From: Oceanospirillaceae bacterium ASP10-02a
GTDB taxonomy: Bacteria > Pseudomonadota > Gammaproteobacteria > Pseudomonadales > Balneatricaceae
NCBI GenBank assembly: GCA_905182035.1
Contig: CAJIZL010000006.1
Location: forward strand, 62,001 to 126,000
DNA length: 64,000 nt
Direction: 5' to 3'
Below the pieces are notes generated by a model, which was not told where the DNA came from, searched no databases, and saw only the letters and a program-made list of their open reading frames with translations. Every line of letters starts with the position of its first letter. The stretch's first letter is position 1. Position numbers and translations under genes: made by a program. This document shows positions 9,416 to 20,097 of this stretch, piece by piece.

Positions 9416-10777
9416 TTGCCAGTGTCGTTGATAGTTAGTGATCGTTTTAGCCTTATCATTGGTTTGGGAAAAACCGGGCTTGCCTGTGCTCAGTATTTTG
9501 CGCTTCAAGGTGAACGTTTTCAGGTGGCTGATTCTAGGGCGCAGCCGCCATTTCTTCATCAGCTAACATCAGAGCAACCAGATACACCTATACACTTGGG
9601 TGAATTTGCTCATGATTTATGCCTCAGTGCCAGGCAGATTATTTTAAGTCCTGGTGTATCAATGCAAGAACCCGCTTTAGTAGCAGCGGCCAATGCAGGG
9701 GTTCCTATACGCAGTGATGTAGACGTATTTGCTCAGGCTGCTCGGTCTGCTGGTGTGCCTATTGTGGCGATTACGGGTTCTAACGCTAAGAGTACGGTTA
9801 CCAGTTTAGTGGGGCAAATGGCCAAAACTGCAGGTTTAAACGTTGCAGTTGGGGGTAATCTTGGTGAGCCCTCTGTATCTTTGTTAGCTAATGATGTGGA
9901 TTTATATGTCTTGGAGCTGTCTAGTTTCCAGTTGGAATCGACCACTGGCTTAGGTGCTACCGTGGCCTGCGTGCTCAATGTGAGCCCTGACCACATGGAT
10001 CGATATGACAATCTTATGGCATACCATCAAGCAAAACATCGAGTTTTTCAAGCGTGTAAAGCGGCCGTCGTTAATGCTGATGATGCACTTACTAATCCAC
10101 TAGTGCCAGACACTGTCACTCAAACGCGATTTAGTTTAGGTGATCCCGATGTAGGCCAATTTGGTTTGCGCAAAGAGGGCGTTGATGAATGGTTGGCACA
10201 GGGTTTACAGCCACTCATGGCGGTAAAAAAAATGGCAATGTCTGGTCGTCATAACGTTGCTAACGCCCTTGCTGCATTGGCGTTAGGGCAGGCGGTTGGT
10301 CTACCAATGGATGCTATGGTTAATACCCTGGCAACGTTCACAGGTTTGCCACATCGGTGTGAGCGAGTGGCTAATATCGGTGGTGTTGATTACATCAATG
10401 ATTCTAAAGGTACAAATTTAGGTGCCACTGTAGCGGCGTTAGAAGGTCTAGGGCCCGGCCTAGCTGGCAAGATCATTCTTATTGCAGGTGGCGTAGGCAA
10501 GGGCGCAGACTTTTCTGATCTTGTTGCGCCGTTATCACGTTATGGCAAACAAACACTATTGATTGGTGAGGACGCTAAACACATTGAGCAGGCGTTGGCT
10601 GAAAAGGTAGCGTTTAGCCATGCAAAAGATATGCAAGAAGCTGTAAGTCTGGCGTATCAGCAGGCTGTTAGTGGAGATTTGGTGTTGTTGTCACCAGCGT
10701 GTGCAAGCTTTGATGCCTATTCAAGTTTTGAGGCAAGAGGCGATCACTTCGCAAAATTGGTATGGGCCTTAACATGA
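9416..10777 (+). CDS. murD: UDP-MurNAc-L-alanine: D-glutamate ligase MurD
   Basis: Cytoplasmic Mur ligase adding D-glutamate. The N-terminal Rossmann segment LIIGLGKTGLACAQYF is followed by the ATP loop ITGSNAKSTV, in which Ala replaces the common Gly of GxNGKST; to my recollection Pseudomonas-type MurD shares this variant. It also has HNVANALAALAL and NDSKGTNLGATVAAL. The start appears to be TTG 9416, five bases behind a clear AAGAGG; GTG 9422 is the alternative. It overlaps the start of ftsW. Confidence 0.95.
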   Translation: MPVSLIVSDRFSLIIGLGKTGLACAQYFALQGERFQVADSRAQPPFLHQLTSEQPDTPIHLGEFAHDLCLSARQIILSPGVSMQEPALVAAANAGVPIRSDVDVFAQAARSAGVPIVAITGSNAKSTVTSLVGQMAKTAGLNVAVGGNLGEPSVSLLANDVDLYVLELSSFQLESTTGLGATVACVLNVSPDHMDRYDNLMAYHQAKHRVFQACKAAVVNADDALTNPLVPDTVTQTRFSLGDPDVGQFGLRKEGVDEWLAQGLQPLMAVKKMAMSGRHNVANALAALALGQAVGLPMDAMVNTLATFTGLPHRCERVANIGGVDYINDSKGTNLGATVAALEGLGPGLAGKIILIAGGVGKGADFSDLVAPLSRYGKQTLLIGEDAKHIEQALAEKVAFSHAKDMQEAVSLAYQQAVSGDLVLLSPACASFDAYSSFEARGDHFAKLVWALT

Positions 10778-12057
10778 TCTCTGTATCTGAGCAGTGGCGT
10801 ACGGTGATCAGTCAAAGGTTGGATTTAGCTTTGTTTTTGCCGGCATTGGCATTAGCGCTTATTGGTTACGTTATGATTACATCGGCTTCTATGGATGTGG
10901 TGGCGATTAAGTTCAACGACCCTTTTTATCAGAGTAAGCGCCAACTTTTATTCATGTTTTTGGGCGGCGGTAGTCTCATGGTTTGCTTGATGACGCCAGT
11001 GCACGTATGGCAAAAACAGAGCCCATATCTGTTGCTATTGGCGGTGCTATTATTGGTTGCCGTATTGATTCCCGGTCTAGGCCGCAATGTCAACGGCAGT
11101 ACCCGATGGATTCCTATAGGATCATTGAGTTTGCAGCCTTCTGAATTTTCCAAAGTAGCAGTGGTAGCCTTTATGGCGGGGTATTTGGTGCGCCAGCAGG
11201 AAGAAGTTCGCAATAGTTTGTGGGGGTTCTCAAAATCCTTAGTAGTGTTAGTCACATTTATTGTGCTGTTTTTATTAGAGCCAGACTTTGGAGCGGTGGT
11301 GGTAATGATGTGTGCCGTGCTAGGCATGTTCTTTTTAGGAGGTATGCGTAAACGTCATATTTCTATAGTGATTGCGGCTGCTAGCGCCGCAGGTGCAGTG
11401 ATAATTTCAGCTGCTGAATACCGGGTACAACGGTTAACGACCTACCTAGATCCATGGAGTGATCCCTTTGGTAGCGGTTATCAATTAACGCAGGCGCAAA
11501 TTGCATTTGGCCGAGGTGGCTGGTTTGGTGAAGGTTTGGGCCAGAGTATGCAAAAGTTATTTTACTTGCCAGAAGCCCATACGGACTTTGTATATTCTGT
11601 GCTGGCTGAAGAGTGGGGTGCTTTTGGTGCTGTGATTGTTGTGGCTTTGTATGGCGTGCTAATCGTGCGTGGCCTGCAGGTGGGTCAAAAAGCCGAACGC
11701 TTAGGGCGCTATTTTTCAGCCTACTTAGGCTACGGCTTAGTATTGCTGATTGCCGTGCAAGCTATAATTAATATAGGAGTCAACTTAGGGTTATTACCGA
11801 CCAAGGGGTTAACGCTACCCTTTGTTAGCTACGGTGGCAGTAGTATGTTGGCTTGTGCCAGTAGTTTGGGTATTTTGTTGCGTATTTCGATGGAAAATAA
11901 TGCCACTTATGCTGGCTCATTTAGTGAGGATGCTTTTCACGAATCTTCTCCTTATAGACCATTAGATACCCCAAGCCCTGAAGCGACTCTAGGACTTGAT
12001 GACGTTGATCAATGGTTTGGTGATGAAGCTAAAAAGCAGGACTGGCGTCATGACTAA
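10774..12057 (+). CDS. ftsW: Septal peptidoglycan polymerase FtsW
   Basis: SEDS-family glycosyltransferase that polymerises lipid II at the septum together with FtsI. The protein has about ten transmembrane helices with the SEDS landmarks GLGRNVNGSTRWI, QPSEFSKVA, LEPDFGA and LPFVSYGGSSM. ATG 10774 gives the usual ATGA overlap with murD; an upstream in-frame ATG at 10762 would add four residues. The C-terminal tail of about 50 residues is hydrophilic. It overlaps murG by eight bases. Confidence 0.96.
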   Translation: MISVSEQWRTVISQRLDLALFLPALALALIGYVMITSASMDVVAIKFNDPFYQSKRQLLFMFLGGGSLMVCLMTPVHVWQKQSPYLLLLAVLLLVAVLIPGLGRNVNGSTRWIPIGSLSLQPSEFSKVAVVAFMAGYLVRQQEEVRNSLWGFSKSLVVLVTFIVLFLLEPDFGAVVVMMCAVLGMFFLGGMRKRHISIVIAAASAAGAVIISAAEYRVQRLTTYLDPWSDPFGSGYQLTQAQIAFGRGGWFGEGLGQSMQKLFYLPEAHTDFVYSVLAEEWGAFGAVIVVALYGVLIVRGLQVGQKAERLGRYFSAYLGYGLVLLIAVQAIINIGVNLGLLPTKGLTLPFVSYGGSSMLACASSLGILLRISMENNATYAGSFSEDAFHESSPYRPLDTPSPEATLGLDDVDQWFGDEAKKQDWRHD

Positions 12058-13129
12058 ATTGAATCGTCAAGCAAATTCAAAACGTTTACTGATTATGGCA
12101 GCAGGAACAGGCGGTCATGTTTATCCTGCTTTAGCTACTGCTGAAATCTTGCAGGCACAGAATTGGAAAGTAGAATGGTTGGGCACAGGCAGAGGCATTG
12201 AAGCTCGTTTGGTGCCAGACGCAGGGTTTTATTTACATTGCATTGATGTGGTGGGTTTGCGAGGCAAAGGTAAATGGTCTTTGTTGTTGGCGCCTTGGCG
12301 TTTATTCAAATCTTTGTTGCAGTCAATTAAGGTTATCCGCGGCTTTAAACCTCATTGTGTTTTGGGTATGGGTGGTTTTGTCGCTGGTCCTGGGGGTTTG
12401 GCTGCCAAATTATTAGGAGTACCACTCATTTTACATGAACAAAATGCAATTCCCGGGCTCACAAACCGTTTATTGCGCCCGTTTGCCAGCAGAACCTTAC
12501 AAGCGTTTGCTGGCAGTTTTGCTGATAGGCGGGCCATCACAGTTGGTAACCCATTACGATCCAATATCATTGCTCATAAGTCAGACCATAATGGGCTTCG
12601 GATATTGATTGTAGGCGGCAGCTTAGGTGCGCTTATCCTTAATGAAGTAGTGCCCATAGCGATGGCATTATTGGCCAGTAATGAACGGCCACAAATATGG
12701 CATCAAACGGGACCAAAACATCACAAGGTAACCCAAGCTGGATATGATAAAGCTCAGGTTGCGGCACAAGTAGATGCTTATATTGACGACATGGGAATGG
12801 CTTATGCATGGGCCAATTTAGTCATTTGCCGCGCGGGAGCTTTAACTGTAAGCGAGTTGGCTGGCGCTGGCATGGCGTCTATATTGGTGCCTTATCCTTC
12901 CGCTGTAGACGATCACCAAACGGCCAATGCTAATGTGTTAGTGCAAGCTGGCGCAGCCATCTTATTGCCACAAACGCAGCTGTCGCCAGCAACCCTTAGT
13001 CAAAATATTAGGGTTTTACAAAGCCGCCCATCAAAACTAAATAATATGGCCACTGCAGCCTTAACCTGCGCTGCACCAAAGGCCGCTTACAATGTAGCAC
13101 AACATTGCATGGAGATTGCCCGTGGTTAA
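12050..13129 (+). CDS. murG: UDP-GlcNAc: lipid I N-acetylglucosaminyltransferase MurG
   Basis: Peripheral inner-membrane GT-B glycosyltransferase that converts lipid I to lipid II. The N-terminal glycine-rich loop [14 protein letters not shown] is followed by [12 protein letters not shown], the second GT-B loop GGSLGA and the donor-binding region [15 protein letters not shown] ... [15 protein letters not shown] chose ATG 12050 ([14 protein letters not shown]) because it places the glycine loop at the usual distance. The frame is open further upstream but overlaps ftsW by about 60 bases. Length is 359 residues. Confidence 0.96.
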   Translation: MTKLNRQANSKRLLIMAAGTGGHVYPALATAEILQAQNWKVEWLGTGRGIEARLVPDAGFYLHCIDVVGLRGKGKWSLLLAPWRLFKSLLQSIKVIRGFKPHCVLGMGGFVAGPGGLAAKLLGVPLILHEQNAIPGLTNRLLRPFASRTLQAFAGSFADRRAITVGNPLRSNIIAHKSDHNGLRILIVGGSLGALILNEVVPIAMALLASNERPQIWHQTGPKHHKVTQAGYDKAQVAAQVDAYIDDMGMAYAWANLVICRAGALTVSELAGAGMASILVPYPSAVDDHQTANANVLVQAGAAILLPQTQLSPATLSQNIRVLQSRPSKLNNMATAALTCAAPKAAYNVAQHCMEIARG

Positions 13130-14558
13130 ATTCACCCCACCAAATCAATACACAATTCCGGAAATGCGACGCATCAAACGTATTCATTTTGTAGGTATTG
13201 GTGGTGTTGGAATGTGCGGTATCGCTGAAGTGTTGCTTAACCAAGGATACGAAATAAGTGGCTCTGATATAAAAGTAAGCCCAGTGACACAGCGATTGGC
13301 AAGTCAAGGTGCGCAGGTTTTTATAGGTCACCAAGATGCTAATGTTCGTGGTGCTCACGTAGTCGTCGTGTCTACTGCCGTGGCCGAAGAAAATCCAGAG
13401 CTAGTGGCGGCGCGGGCGCATCGCATTCCTATTGTGCAAAGGGCACAAATGTTGGCTGAATTGATGCGCTACCGGCATGGTATTGCCGTTGCTGGTACCC
13501 ATGGGAAAACTACCACCACTTCTTTGGTGGCTGCAATTTTGGCGGCGGGGGGGTTAGATCCCACTTTTGTTATCGGTGGCAAACTGACAAGCTCGGGAAC
13601 GAATGCAAAACTAGGGGCGAGTTCTTACCTAGTTGCAGAAGCTGATGAAAGTGATGCGTCTTTTTTGCATCTACAGCCGTTAACTTCTATTGTCACCAAT
13701 ATCGATGCCGACCATATGTCCACCTATGAAGGAGACTTTAACCGGTTAAAGAAAACCTTTGTTGAATTCTTGCACAACCTTCCGTTTTATGGCCTTGCCA
13801 TCGTGTGTGTGGATGACCCGGTGGTATGGGAAATATTACCCCAAGTGAGTCGGCCCTTAATGACCTATGGTTTTGACGAAAACGCTGATGTAAAAGCCAT
13901 CAACCTTCACCAAAAAGGCATGGTTACTTCGTTTACCGTGTGTAGACAAGGTCATAAGGACCTAGATATCTCCCTCAATATGCCCGGTAAACACAATGTC
14001 CAAAATGCCCTAGCAGCCATCGCAGTTGCTACAGATTTAGAAGTGGGGGACGAGCATATTGTCAGTGGGTTAAATGAATTCTCAGGTGTCGGCCGACGTT
14101 TCCAGGTGTTAGGTGATTACCCAGCACAGCAGGGCACTGCAACCTTAGTGGACGATTATGGGCACCATCCCCGAGAAGTGTCGGCAACCATTGATGCTAT
14201 TCGTGCGGGTTGGTCAGGTCGTCGGTTAGTGATGGTGTACCAGCCCCATCGATATTCTCGAACACGAGATTTATATGAAGACTTTGTGGATGTGTTATCA
14301 CGTGTAGATATATTGGTTTTATTGGATATTTATCCTGCAGGAGAAGAGCCGATTAACGGTGCCGATGGCCGTAGTTTGTGCCGCAGTATTCGATCAAGGG
14401 GCCAAGTAGATCCAATATTCGTAGAGCGTGGAGCCGCTGTAGCACCTGTGTTAGAAAATATTTTGTGCGACGGTGATCTATTATTAACTCAAGGCGCCGG
14501 TGATATTGGACAAATTTCCCGGGCACTGCTCGACAAAATACAACAAGAAGACAGCTAA
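13122..14558 (+). CDS. murC: UDP-N-acetylmuramate: L-alanine ligase MurC
   Basis: Cytoplasmic Mur ligase that adds the first amino acid of the stem peptide. The N-terminal nucleotide fold begins [18 protein letters not shown], the ATP loop is [13 protein letters not shown], and [15 protein letters not shown] plus [14 protein letters not shown] complete the MurC pattern. GTG 13122 is seven bases behind GGAG and is the best start; TTG 13116 would sit too close to it. It overlaps the end of murG by eight bases and abuts ddlB exactly. Confidence 0.95.
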   Translation: MVKFTPPNQYTIPEMRRIKRIHFVGIGGVGMCGIAEVLLNQGYEISGSDIKVSPVTQRLASQGAQVFIGHQDANVRGAHVVVVSTAVAEENPELVAARAHRIPIVQRAQMLAELMRYRHGIAVAGTHGKTTTTSLVAAILAAGGLDPTFVIGGKLTSSGTNAKLGASSYLVAEADESDASFLHLQPLTSIVTNIDADHMSTYEGDFNRLKKTFVEFLHNLPFYGLAIVCVDDPVVWEILPQVSRPLMTYGFDENADVKAINLHQKGMVTSFTVCRQGHKDLDISLNMPGKHNVQNALAAIAVATDLEVGDEHIVSGLNEFSGVGRRFQVLGDYPAQQGTATLVDDYGHHPREVSATIDAIRAGWSGRRLVMVYQPHRYSRTRDLYEDFVDVLSRVDILVLLDIYPAGEEPINGADGRSLCRSIRSRGQVDPIFVERGAAVAPVLENILCDGDLLLTQGAGDIGQISRALLDKIQQEDS

Positions 14559-15536
14559 ATGACAAATATCAATCTGTCCCAGAGTTGGGCGCACTTGCTC
14601 AAGGTACCCAAGGCCCGTATTGCGGTTATTTATGGTGGAACTTCGGCTGAACGCGAAATTTCTTTGATGAGTGGCAAGCAAGTTTTGGGTCACTTACAAA
14701 GTGCCGGTGTGAATGCCTTTGGTCTAGACTTAGGTGCCGATGGCCAAGATCAGGTGACTCAACTACAGCAGGCTGGTATGGATGCGGCGTTTATCATCCT
14801 TCATGGCCGTGGCGGTGAGGATGGAACGCTTCAAGGTGTACTTGAATTTATGGCAGTGCCTTACACAGGTTGTGACGTTCTAGCCTCTAGTTTGGGCATG
14901 AATAAGCTCATGACCAAATTGGTTTGGTTAGCGCAAGGGTTGAGAACTCCAGCCTATGAAGTTCTAAATGATGCGAGCAATTGGGCAGAGGTTGCCAAAC
15001 GTCTTGGATTGCCTTTGGTGGTTAAGCCGGTTCATGAAGGGTCAAGCTTAGGAATTAATATCGTTGATTCTGCCGCAACCTTAGAGCGGGCATATCAAGA
15101 TGCAGTAGAATATGACCGTGAAGTGATGGCAGAGCAATTTATCGACGGTGATGAGTACACGGTGCCTATACTCAATGACCTTTCTTTGCCGGCCATTCGT
15201 CTAGAAACAGATAATGCGTTTTACGACCTACAAGCCAAGTATTACTCCGATAAGACACGTTATTTGTTCGACAACCCAATGACGCGAACACAGCAGCAGA
15301 GTATGCAGGACGAGTGCCGCTGCGCGTTTCAAGTGTTAGGTTGTCGAGATTGGGGACGCATCGATGTGATGCGTGATAAGCAGGGGCGAAATTGGTTGTT
15401 AGAAGTGAATACCACGCCAGGTATGACCAGTCACAGTTTGGTACCTATGGCTGCGGAAGCGGCGGGGCTGAACTTTGCGCAATTAACCCTAGTTATTTTG
15501 AATTTAGCGTTGGCTCGAGCGAAGGCTGGGAGATGA
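14559..15536 (+). CDS. ddlB: D-alanine: D-alanine ligase DdlB
   Basis: ATP-grasp enzyme making the D-Ala-D-Ala dipeptide used by MurF. The N-terminal AVIYGGTSAEREISLMSG, the central VVKPVHEGSSLGI and the C-terminal metal-binding LLEVNTTPGMTSHSLVPMAA are all present. Length is 325 residues, slightly longer than E. coli DdlB because of an N-terminal extension of about 18 residues. The start codon directly follows the murC stop. The stop overlaps the ftsQ start (ATGA). Confidence 0.96.
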   Translation: MTNINLSQSWAHLLKVPKARIAVIYGGTSAEREISLMSGKQVLGHLQSAGVNAFGLDLGADGQDQVTQLQQAGMDAAFIILHGRGGEDGTLQGVLEFMAVPYTGCDVLASSLGMNKLMTKLVWLAQGLRTPAYEVLNDASNWAEVAKRLGLPLVVKPVHEGSSLGINIVDSAATLERAYQDAVEYDREVMAEQFIDGDEYTVPILNDLSLPAIRLETDNAFYDLQAKYYSDKTRYLFDNPMTRTQQQSMQDECRCAFQVLGCRDWGRIDVMRDKQGRNWLLEVNTTPGMTSHSLVPMAAEAAGLNFAQLTLVILNLALARAKAGR

Positions 15537-16261
15537 CGATGTCTGACGGGGCGCAAACAGTACATTGGAGTTGGAGTGCTAAGTTTCTGTTGGCACTGGT
15601 GCTAATGACAGCAGGACTGCTAACTTGGCAAGCCATTCAGCCCTGGTTGCAGCGTCCATTACAGCAAATTATTTTGCAAACAGATATACCGGCTTCGGAA
15701 AAAATAATATTACAGGCTCAACTAAATGCCCATTTGTCTGATTCTTTTTTTGGAGCAGATTTACAACTTATTAGACAAGAGGTAGAGAGCCACGCCTGGG
15801 TTAATGGCGCCAAGGTTAGTCGTGTTTGGCCCAATAGGTTGATGGTTGAGGCGCCACGGCAGATTTTCATGGCCCGCTGGCGAGGTGGTGGCTTCATCAA
15901 CCATGAGGGTGATTTGGTGTTAGTGAATCCTAGTCAGGTGGTGGGCTTTGAACAGTTGCCGATGCTGGCAGGCCCTGAAGGCAGTGTATGGGCTATGAGC
16001 GAATTGTTTCGACAAATGAGTTGGTTGGTCGGGCGGGATGATCTGACTATCGACCAACTGACTATGGCCCGCCGGGGAGCGGTTGAATTGCGCTTGCATA
16101 ACAGTATTGTTTTAGTACTTGGACGCGACCAAGTATTGCCTAGATTACAGCGTTTAATGAAGGTCTATCATAGTCATTTTGTCGCTAAATCTAGCACTAT
16201 TAAACGTATAGATGGTCGTTACCCTCATGGTGTATCTGTGGCGTGGAAAGAGGCCGGTTAA
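15533..16261 (+). CDS. ftsQ: Cell division protein FtsQ
   Basis: Bitopic divisome protein of about 242 residues: a short cytoplasmic tail, one membrane helix (about residues 16-36, FLLALVLMTAGLLTW), then a periplasmic POTRA domain and beta domain. The stretch RVWPNRLMVEAPRQIFMARW ... GDLVLV matches the FtsQ pattern. The start at 15533 overlaps the ddlB stop by four bases; the frame is open further back but runs deep inside ddlB. The sequence is diverged from model FtsQ, as usual for the family, and position supports the call. Confidence 0.92.
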   Translation: MTMSDGAQTVHWSWSAKFLLALVLMTAGLLTWQAIQPWLQRPLQQIILQTDIPASEKIILQAQLNAHLSDSFFGADLQLIRQEVESHAWVNGAKVSRVWPNRLMVEAPRQIFMARWRGGGFINHEGDLVLVNPSQVVGFEQLPMLAGPEGSVWAMSELFRQMSWLVGRDDLTIDQLTMARRGAVELRLHNSIVLVLGRDQVLPRLQRLMKVYHSHFVAKSSTIKRIDGRYPHGVSVAWKEAG

Positions 16262-16401
16262 AGGCGATTATTTGGCTGCTAAATTGGCGCTAATTTGCTC
16301 GATTAATCCACCACTTAGAGGGCAAAGTGTGGGATAATTACACAATATTTAAATGGCTTGTTTTGGCCACTTGAAAAACACATAAATAAGGGAAGATTTG
16401 G

Positions 16402-17649
16402 GTGGTAGACACAGCAATAAAACCCATGGTGGTTGGGTTGGATATTGGCACTTCTAAGGTGGTCGCTATGGTGGCGGAACTTGGTGATGATAGTCAATTA
16501 CAAGTTGTGGGAATTGGAGCGCAAGCGTCTCGGGGTTTAAAGCGTGGCATTGTTGCTAATATTGAATTCACCGTGCTATCGGTAAAGCGAGCCATCGAAG
16601 AAGCTGAATTAATGGCTGACTGTAAGATTAACGCTGTTACCGTAGGTATTGGCGGTAATCATATTAGTAGTATGAATTCTCACGGCATAGTAGCGATACA
16701 GGCTGGAGAAGTATCTGAGCTTGATTTGGAACGTGTGATCGAGGCGGCTAGGGCGGTAGCGATCCCAACTGATCAAAGAATTTTGCATATTTTGCCGCAA
16801 GAGTATGTGATTGACGGTCAGGAGGGTATCCAAGACCCTCTCGGTATGGCCGGTGTGCGGCTGGAAGCAAAAGTACATATTGTGACTTGCGCTCTTAATG
16901 TAGCGCAAAATATTGAAAAGTGCGTAAGTCGATGTGATTTGGTGTTGGAAAACATTGTTCTTAACGCTTTGGCATCTAGTTATGCTGTACTGACAGAAGA
17001 TGAAAAAGAATTAGGTGTTTGCTTAGTCGACATGGGTGGTGGCACCATCGAAGTTGCTGTGTTCACTGCTGGCGCCATTCGCCACACGGCAGTAATACCA
17101 GTAGCTGGTGATCAAGTGACCAACGACATTGCCATGGCGTTGCGCACACCAACCGTTCATGCGGAAGATGTAAAAGTAAGGTACGCCTGTGCGTTGGCAC
17201 AGTTAACCGATTTATCGGAAAGTATTAAAGTGCCTAGTGTGGGTGATCGTCCCGCTAGAGACTTGTCTCGCCAAGCCTTAGCTGAAGTGGTAGAGCCGCG
17301 TTATGAAGAGCTGTACACCCTAGTTCAATCGGAATTAAGGCGCAGTGGTTACGAAGATTTGATTGCAGCGGGTATGGTGTTAACGGGTGGTACGGCGCAG
17401 ATGGAAGGTGCAGTAGAGTTGGCGGAAGAGATTTTTCATATGCCAGTGCGCTTAGCCAAGCCGCATAAAGCGCAGGGGCCTAGTGGATTGTTGGATAATC
17501 CAACGTATTCCACCTGTGTTGGGTTGTTAAATTATGCTCAACAGGCAGGACCTTCTGCCCAGGTAAAGTTGCCTAATAGGATGGCTTTGGGGTTTGAAGC
17601 TAGTCAATGGCTGCTCAAGGCTAAAACTTGGGTAAAATCAAATTTTTAA
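16402..17649 (+). CDS. ftsA: Cell division protein FtsA
   Basis: Actin-like ATPase that tethers FtsZ to the membrane and recruits later divisome proteins. The nucleotide-binding landmarks are VVGLDIGTSKVVAMVAE (phosphate 1), LVDMGGGTIEVAVF (phosphate 2) and VLTGGTAQMEG (adenosine). The C-terminal ALGFEASQWLLKAKTWVKSNF is an amphipathic, basic membrane-targeting tail. GTG start at 16402 behind AGGGAAG. A 140-base gap after ftsQ leaves room for an internal promoter; a GATAAT at 16333 is a weak -10 candidate. Confidence 0.95.
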   Translation: MVDTAIKPMVVGLDIGTSKVVAMVAELGDDSQLQVVGIGAQASRGLKRGIVANIEFTVLSVKRAIEEAELMADCKINAVTVGIGGNHISSMNSHGIVAIQAGEVSELDLERVIEAARAVAIPTDQRILHILPQEYVIDGQEGIQDPLGMAGVRLEAKVHIVTCALNVAQNIEKCVSRCDLVLENIVLNALASSYAVLTEDEKELGVCLVDMGGGTIEVAVFTAGAIRHTAVIPVAGDQVTNDIAMALRTPTVHAEDVKVRYACALAQLTDLSESIKVPSVGDRPARDLSRQALAEVVEPRYEELYTLVQSELRRSGYEDLIAAGMVLTGGTAQMEGAVELAEEIFHMPVRLAKPHKAQGPSGLLDNPTYSTCVGLLNYAQQAGPSAQVKLPNRMALGFEASQWLLKAKTWVKSNF

Positions 17650-17742
17650 CGATAAGTCACCCAGGTGGATGTCGATAGTGAAGTCTGATAAACGATAGGA
17701 CTCGTTATTAGAAAAACAATAAAATAGACTAGGAGCAAGGCG

Positions 17743-18909
17743 ATGTACGAATTAGTCGATAACGTGCCGCAAAATGCAGTCATTAAAGTGATTGGTGTAG
17801 GCGGTGGCGGTGGTAATGCTGTAAGTCATATGTTGTCTAGTGAAATAGACGGCGTTGAATTTATTTGTGCCAACACTGACGCTCAAGCCCTTAGAGGTAT
17901 GGAGGCTCGATCGGTGGTTCAACTAGGCGCTCAAATCACTAAAGGTTTGGGAGCTGGAGCTAATCCTAATGTTGGCCGCGAAGCTGCCATCGAAGACCGC
18001 GAGCAGATTGAAAGTATTCTGCAAGGCGCTGATATGGTCTTTATTACCGCAGGTATGGGTGGCGGAACGGGTACCGGAGCTGCACCAATCGTGGCTGAAG
18101 TGGCTCGTGAAATGGGTATTTTAACGGTTGCTGTTGTGACCAAGCCATTCCCATTTGAGGGACGTAAACGTATGGCTATCGCAGAGCAGGGCCTTAAAGA
18201 ATTGGCGGAACACGTAGATTCATTGATCACTATACCAAATGAAAAGCTGCTGCCTGTGTTGGGTAAGAACTGTAGTTTACTGACGGCTTTTAGTACCGCA
18301 AACGATGTGCTTTTAGGTGCAGTACAAGGCATTGCCGACCTAATTACTCGGCCTGGTATGATCAACGTAGATTTTGCTGACGTACGTACGGTAATGTCCG
18401 AAATGGGCATGGCCATGATGGGCACTGGCGTGGCGCGAGGTGAAGACCGAGCCCGTGAAGCTGCAGAAGCTGCGGTACGCAGTCCGCTGCTAGAAGATGT
18501 TGACTTGCGAGGTGCAAAAGGCATTTTGGTCAATATTACAGCCGGACTAGACATGAATTTGGGTGAGTTCTCAGAAGTCGGTAATACTATAGAAGAGTTC
18601 GCGTCAGACAATGCCACCGTGGTTATTGGTACGGTGATTGATCCTGAATTGTCTGATGAGCTAAAAGTAACGGTTGTTGCTACAGGTCTAGGCTACGGTT
18701 ATACACAACAGATTGAACCAACGGTGAAAGCTGTGGTCAATAATACTATGAGACGTCCTACGGTCGATCAAATGGAATTGCCAACAGTTAAAGATGCGTT
18801 AGTTGGTGATGCACGTACGAGTGGCTCGGCGACGGATGCTGATAGTAGTTCTGAAGGCGATATTGATTATTTGGATATCCCTGCTTTTTTGCGGCGTCAA
18901 GCTGATTAA
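17743..18909 (+). CDS. ftsZ: Cell division GTPase FtsZ
   Basis: Tubulin-like GTPase that forms the Z ring. The GTP-binding signature [10 protein letters not shown] is at about residues 106-115, NTDAQAL near 44 and the T7-loop region [10 protein letters not shown] near 208. After a variable linker the protein ends with the conserved partner-binding peptide [12 protein letters not shown] that contacts FtsA and ZipA. A strong AGGAGCAAGG lies just before the ATG. The length of 388 residues is typical. It closes the dcw cluster. Confidence 0.98.
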   Translation: MYELVDNVPQNAVIKVIGVGGGGGNAVSHMLSSEIDGVEFICANTDAQALRGMEARSVVQLGAQITKGLGAGANPNVGREAAIEDREQIESILQGADMVFITAGMGGGTGTGAAPIVAEVAREMGILTVAVVTKPFPFEGRKRMAIAEQGLKELAEHVDSLITIPNEKLLPVLGKNCSLLTAFSTANDVLLGAVQGIADLITRPGMINVDFADVRTVMSEMGMAMMGTGVARGEDRAREAAEAAVRSPLLEDVDLRGAKGILVNITAGLDMNLGEFSEVGNTIEEFASDNATVVIGTVIDPELSDELKVTVVATGLGYGYTQQIEPTVKAVVNNTMRRPTVDQMELPTVKDALVGDARTSGSATDADSSSEGDIDYLDIPAFLRRQAD

Positions 18910-18981
18910 GACTTAGGTCTTAGATGCTGGCGCTTTTTACCTGTAATGGGGGTCTTGTCACCGCCAGAGACAGATTTTTTG

Positions 18982-18990
18982 TGCTACAAT
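18982..18990 (+). promoter_or_regulatory. Extended -10 element upstream of lpxC
   Basis: TGC TACAAT at 18982-18990 forms an extended -10 box 35 bases upstream of the lpxC start, with no good -35 at 17 bases. lpxC is separately transcribed in related bacteria, so a promoter is expected in this 116-base gap. Pattern match only. Confidence 0.45.
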
Positions 18991-19025
18991 GCTCGGCTAT
19001 CCCCGAGTGCAGGGTTTAGGACATT

Positions 19026-19940
19026 ATGGTCAAACAGCGTACATTAAAAAATATTATTAGAGCCACAGGCATTGGTATTCATACGGGTAAAAAAGTTTAC
19101 CTCACATTGAAACCTGCTTTGGCTAATGTTGGCATCGTATTTTGCCGAACTGATCTCGATCCTGTGGTGTCCATCGCTGCCACGGCGGCTAACGTGGGAG
19201 ACACCACGCTATCTACAAATCTAGTGCAAGATGGCGTACGGGTTTGCACCGTCGAACATCTTCTATCGGCCTTTGCAGGTCTTGGTATAGATAACGCATA
19301 CGTAGAGCTAAGCAGCGAAGAAGTGCCCATTATGGATGGCAGTGCGGCACCATTTATCTTCTTGTTACAGTCTGCTGGTGTTGAAGAGCAGAATGCTCCA
19401 AAAAAATTCATTCGTATTAAAAAGACTATCATTGTTACTCAAGACGACAAAAAAGCGTCATTAGAGCCGTTTAACGGTTTTCAGGTGGGTTTTACCATCG
19501 ACTTTGATCATCCACTTTTTGAAAGTCGAAACTGCACCACCCATTTAGACTTTTCGAGTACGTCTTATGTGAAAGAAGTGAGTCGAGCACGTACCTTTGG
19601 CTTTATGAAAGACTTTGAATACCTTAGGTCCAAAAATTTAGCGTTAGGTGGTAGTTTAGATAATGCCATCGCGGTAGATGATTATCGTGTACTTAATGAA
19701 GATGGCCTCCGTTATCAAGACGAATTTGTTAAACACAAGGTATTGGACGCGGTAGGCGATATGTACCTGTTGGGCCTTAGTCTCATTGGCAAGTTCCAAG
19801 GTCATAAGTCAGGTCATGGCTTAAATCACATGTTGTTACGTGAGTTATTGGCGCAAGAGGATGCGTGGGAAGTGGTTACATTCGACGATGAGGCAGACTC
19901 ACCTATTGCTTATATGAGCCCGGCCGCAGCCGCAGCCTAA
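19026..19940 (+). CDS. lpxC: UDP-3-O-acyl-N-acetylglucosamine deacetylase LpxC
   Basis: Zinc deacetylase that performs the committed step of lipid A synthesis. The first zinc ligand lies in [16 protein letters not shown], and the second and third in [31 protein letters not shown] holds the catalytic histidine region. Length of 304 residues is normal. The C-terminus ends in an alanine-rich tail (SPAAAAA), reminiscent of the C-terminal FtsH-degradation signal of E. coli LpxC, which suggests but does not prove similar turnover. A strong terminator follows. Confidence 0.97.
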   Translation: MVKQRTLKNIIRATGIGIHTGKKVYLTLKPALANVGIVFCRTDLDPVVSIAATAANVGDTTLSTNLVQDGVRVCTVEHLLSAFAGLGIDNAYVELSSEEVPIMDGSAAPFIFLLQSAGVEEQNAPKKFIRIKKTIIVTQDDKKASLEPFNGFQVGFTIDFDHPLFESRNCTTHLDFSSTSYVKEVSRARTFGFMKDFEYLRSKNLALGGSLDNAIAVDDYRVLNEDGLRYQDEFVKHKVLDAVGDMYLLGLSLIGKFQGHKSGHGLNHMLLRELLAQEDAWEVVTFDDEADSPIAYMSPAAAAA

Positions 19941-19953
19941 TAAACAACAACGA

Positions 19954-19986
19954 AAAAGCTGGTGTTCCTAAAGAACACCGGCTTTT
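19954..19986 (+). terminator. Rho-independent terminator after lpxC
   Basis: A 14-base arm AAAAGCTGGTGTTC (19954-19967) pairs with GAACACCGGCTTTT (19973-19986) around a five-base loop, with one G-U pair and a terminal T-run. A second perfect hairpin follows (TTAGGCCT 19994-20001 with AGGCCTAA 20010-20017). Together they separate the dcw-lpxC transcripts from secA. Confidence 0.9.
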
Positions 19987-20097
19987 CTACGTTTTAGGCC
20001 TTTGAAAATAGGCCTAAGACCCCATAGTAATAGAAGAGATCATAAACGTCTCATTTATCCCTAACAAGCGCATGAGCGCATATAAAAAGACAAGATA

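Noticed and set aside
9770-9800. GSNAKST in MurD as a damaged ATP loop
   Set aside because: Ala in place of Gly looked like a missing key residue, but as far as I recall MurD of Pseudomonas-type bacteria has the same loop, so it is a lineage variant.
10929-11327. A 132-codon minus-strand frame inside ftsW
   Set aside because: Antisense shadow of a conserved membrane protein, with no ribosome site or recognisable domain.
17931-18617. A 228-codon open frame on the minus strand inside ftsZ
   Set aside because: It is fully antisense to a strongly conserved gene, is rich in Ser/Pro/Ala as expected of a codon shadow, and matches no family.
18927-18967. CTGGCG/CGCCAG inverted pair between ftsZ and lpxC as a terminator
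   Set aside because: The stem is only six bases with a loop near 30 bases, and the T-run is displaced from the stem.
19987-20097. Possible secM or similar arrest peptide before secA
   Set aside because: The gap is only about 110 bases after the terminator, with no open frame bearing an arrest-like sequence.
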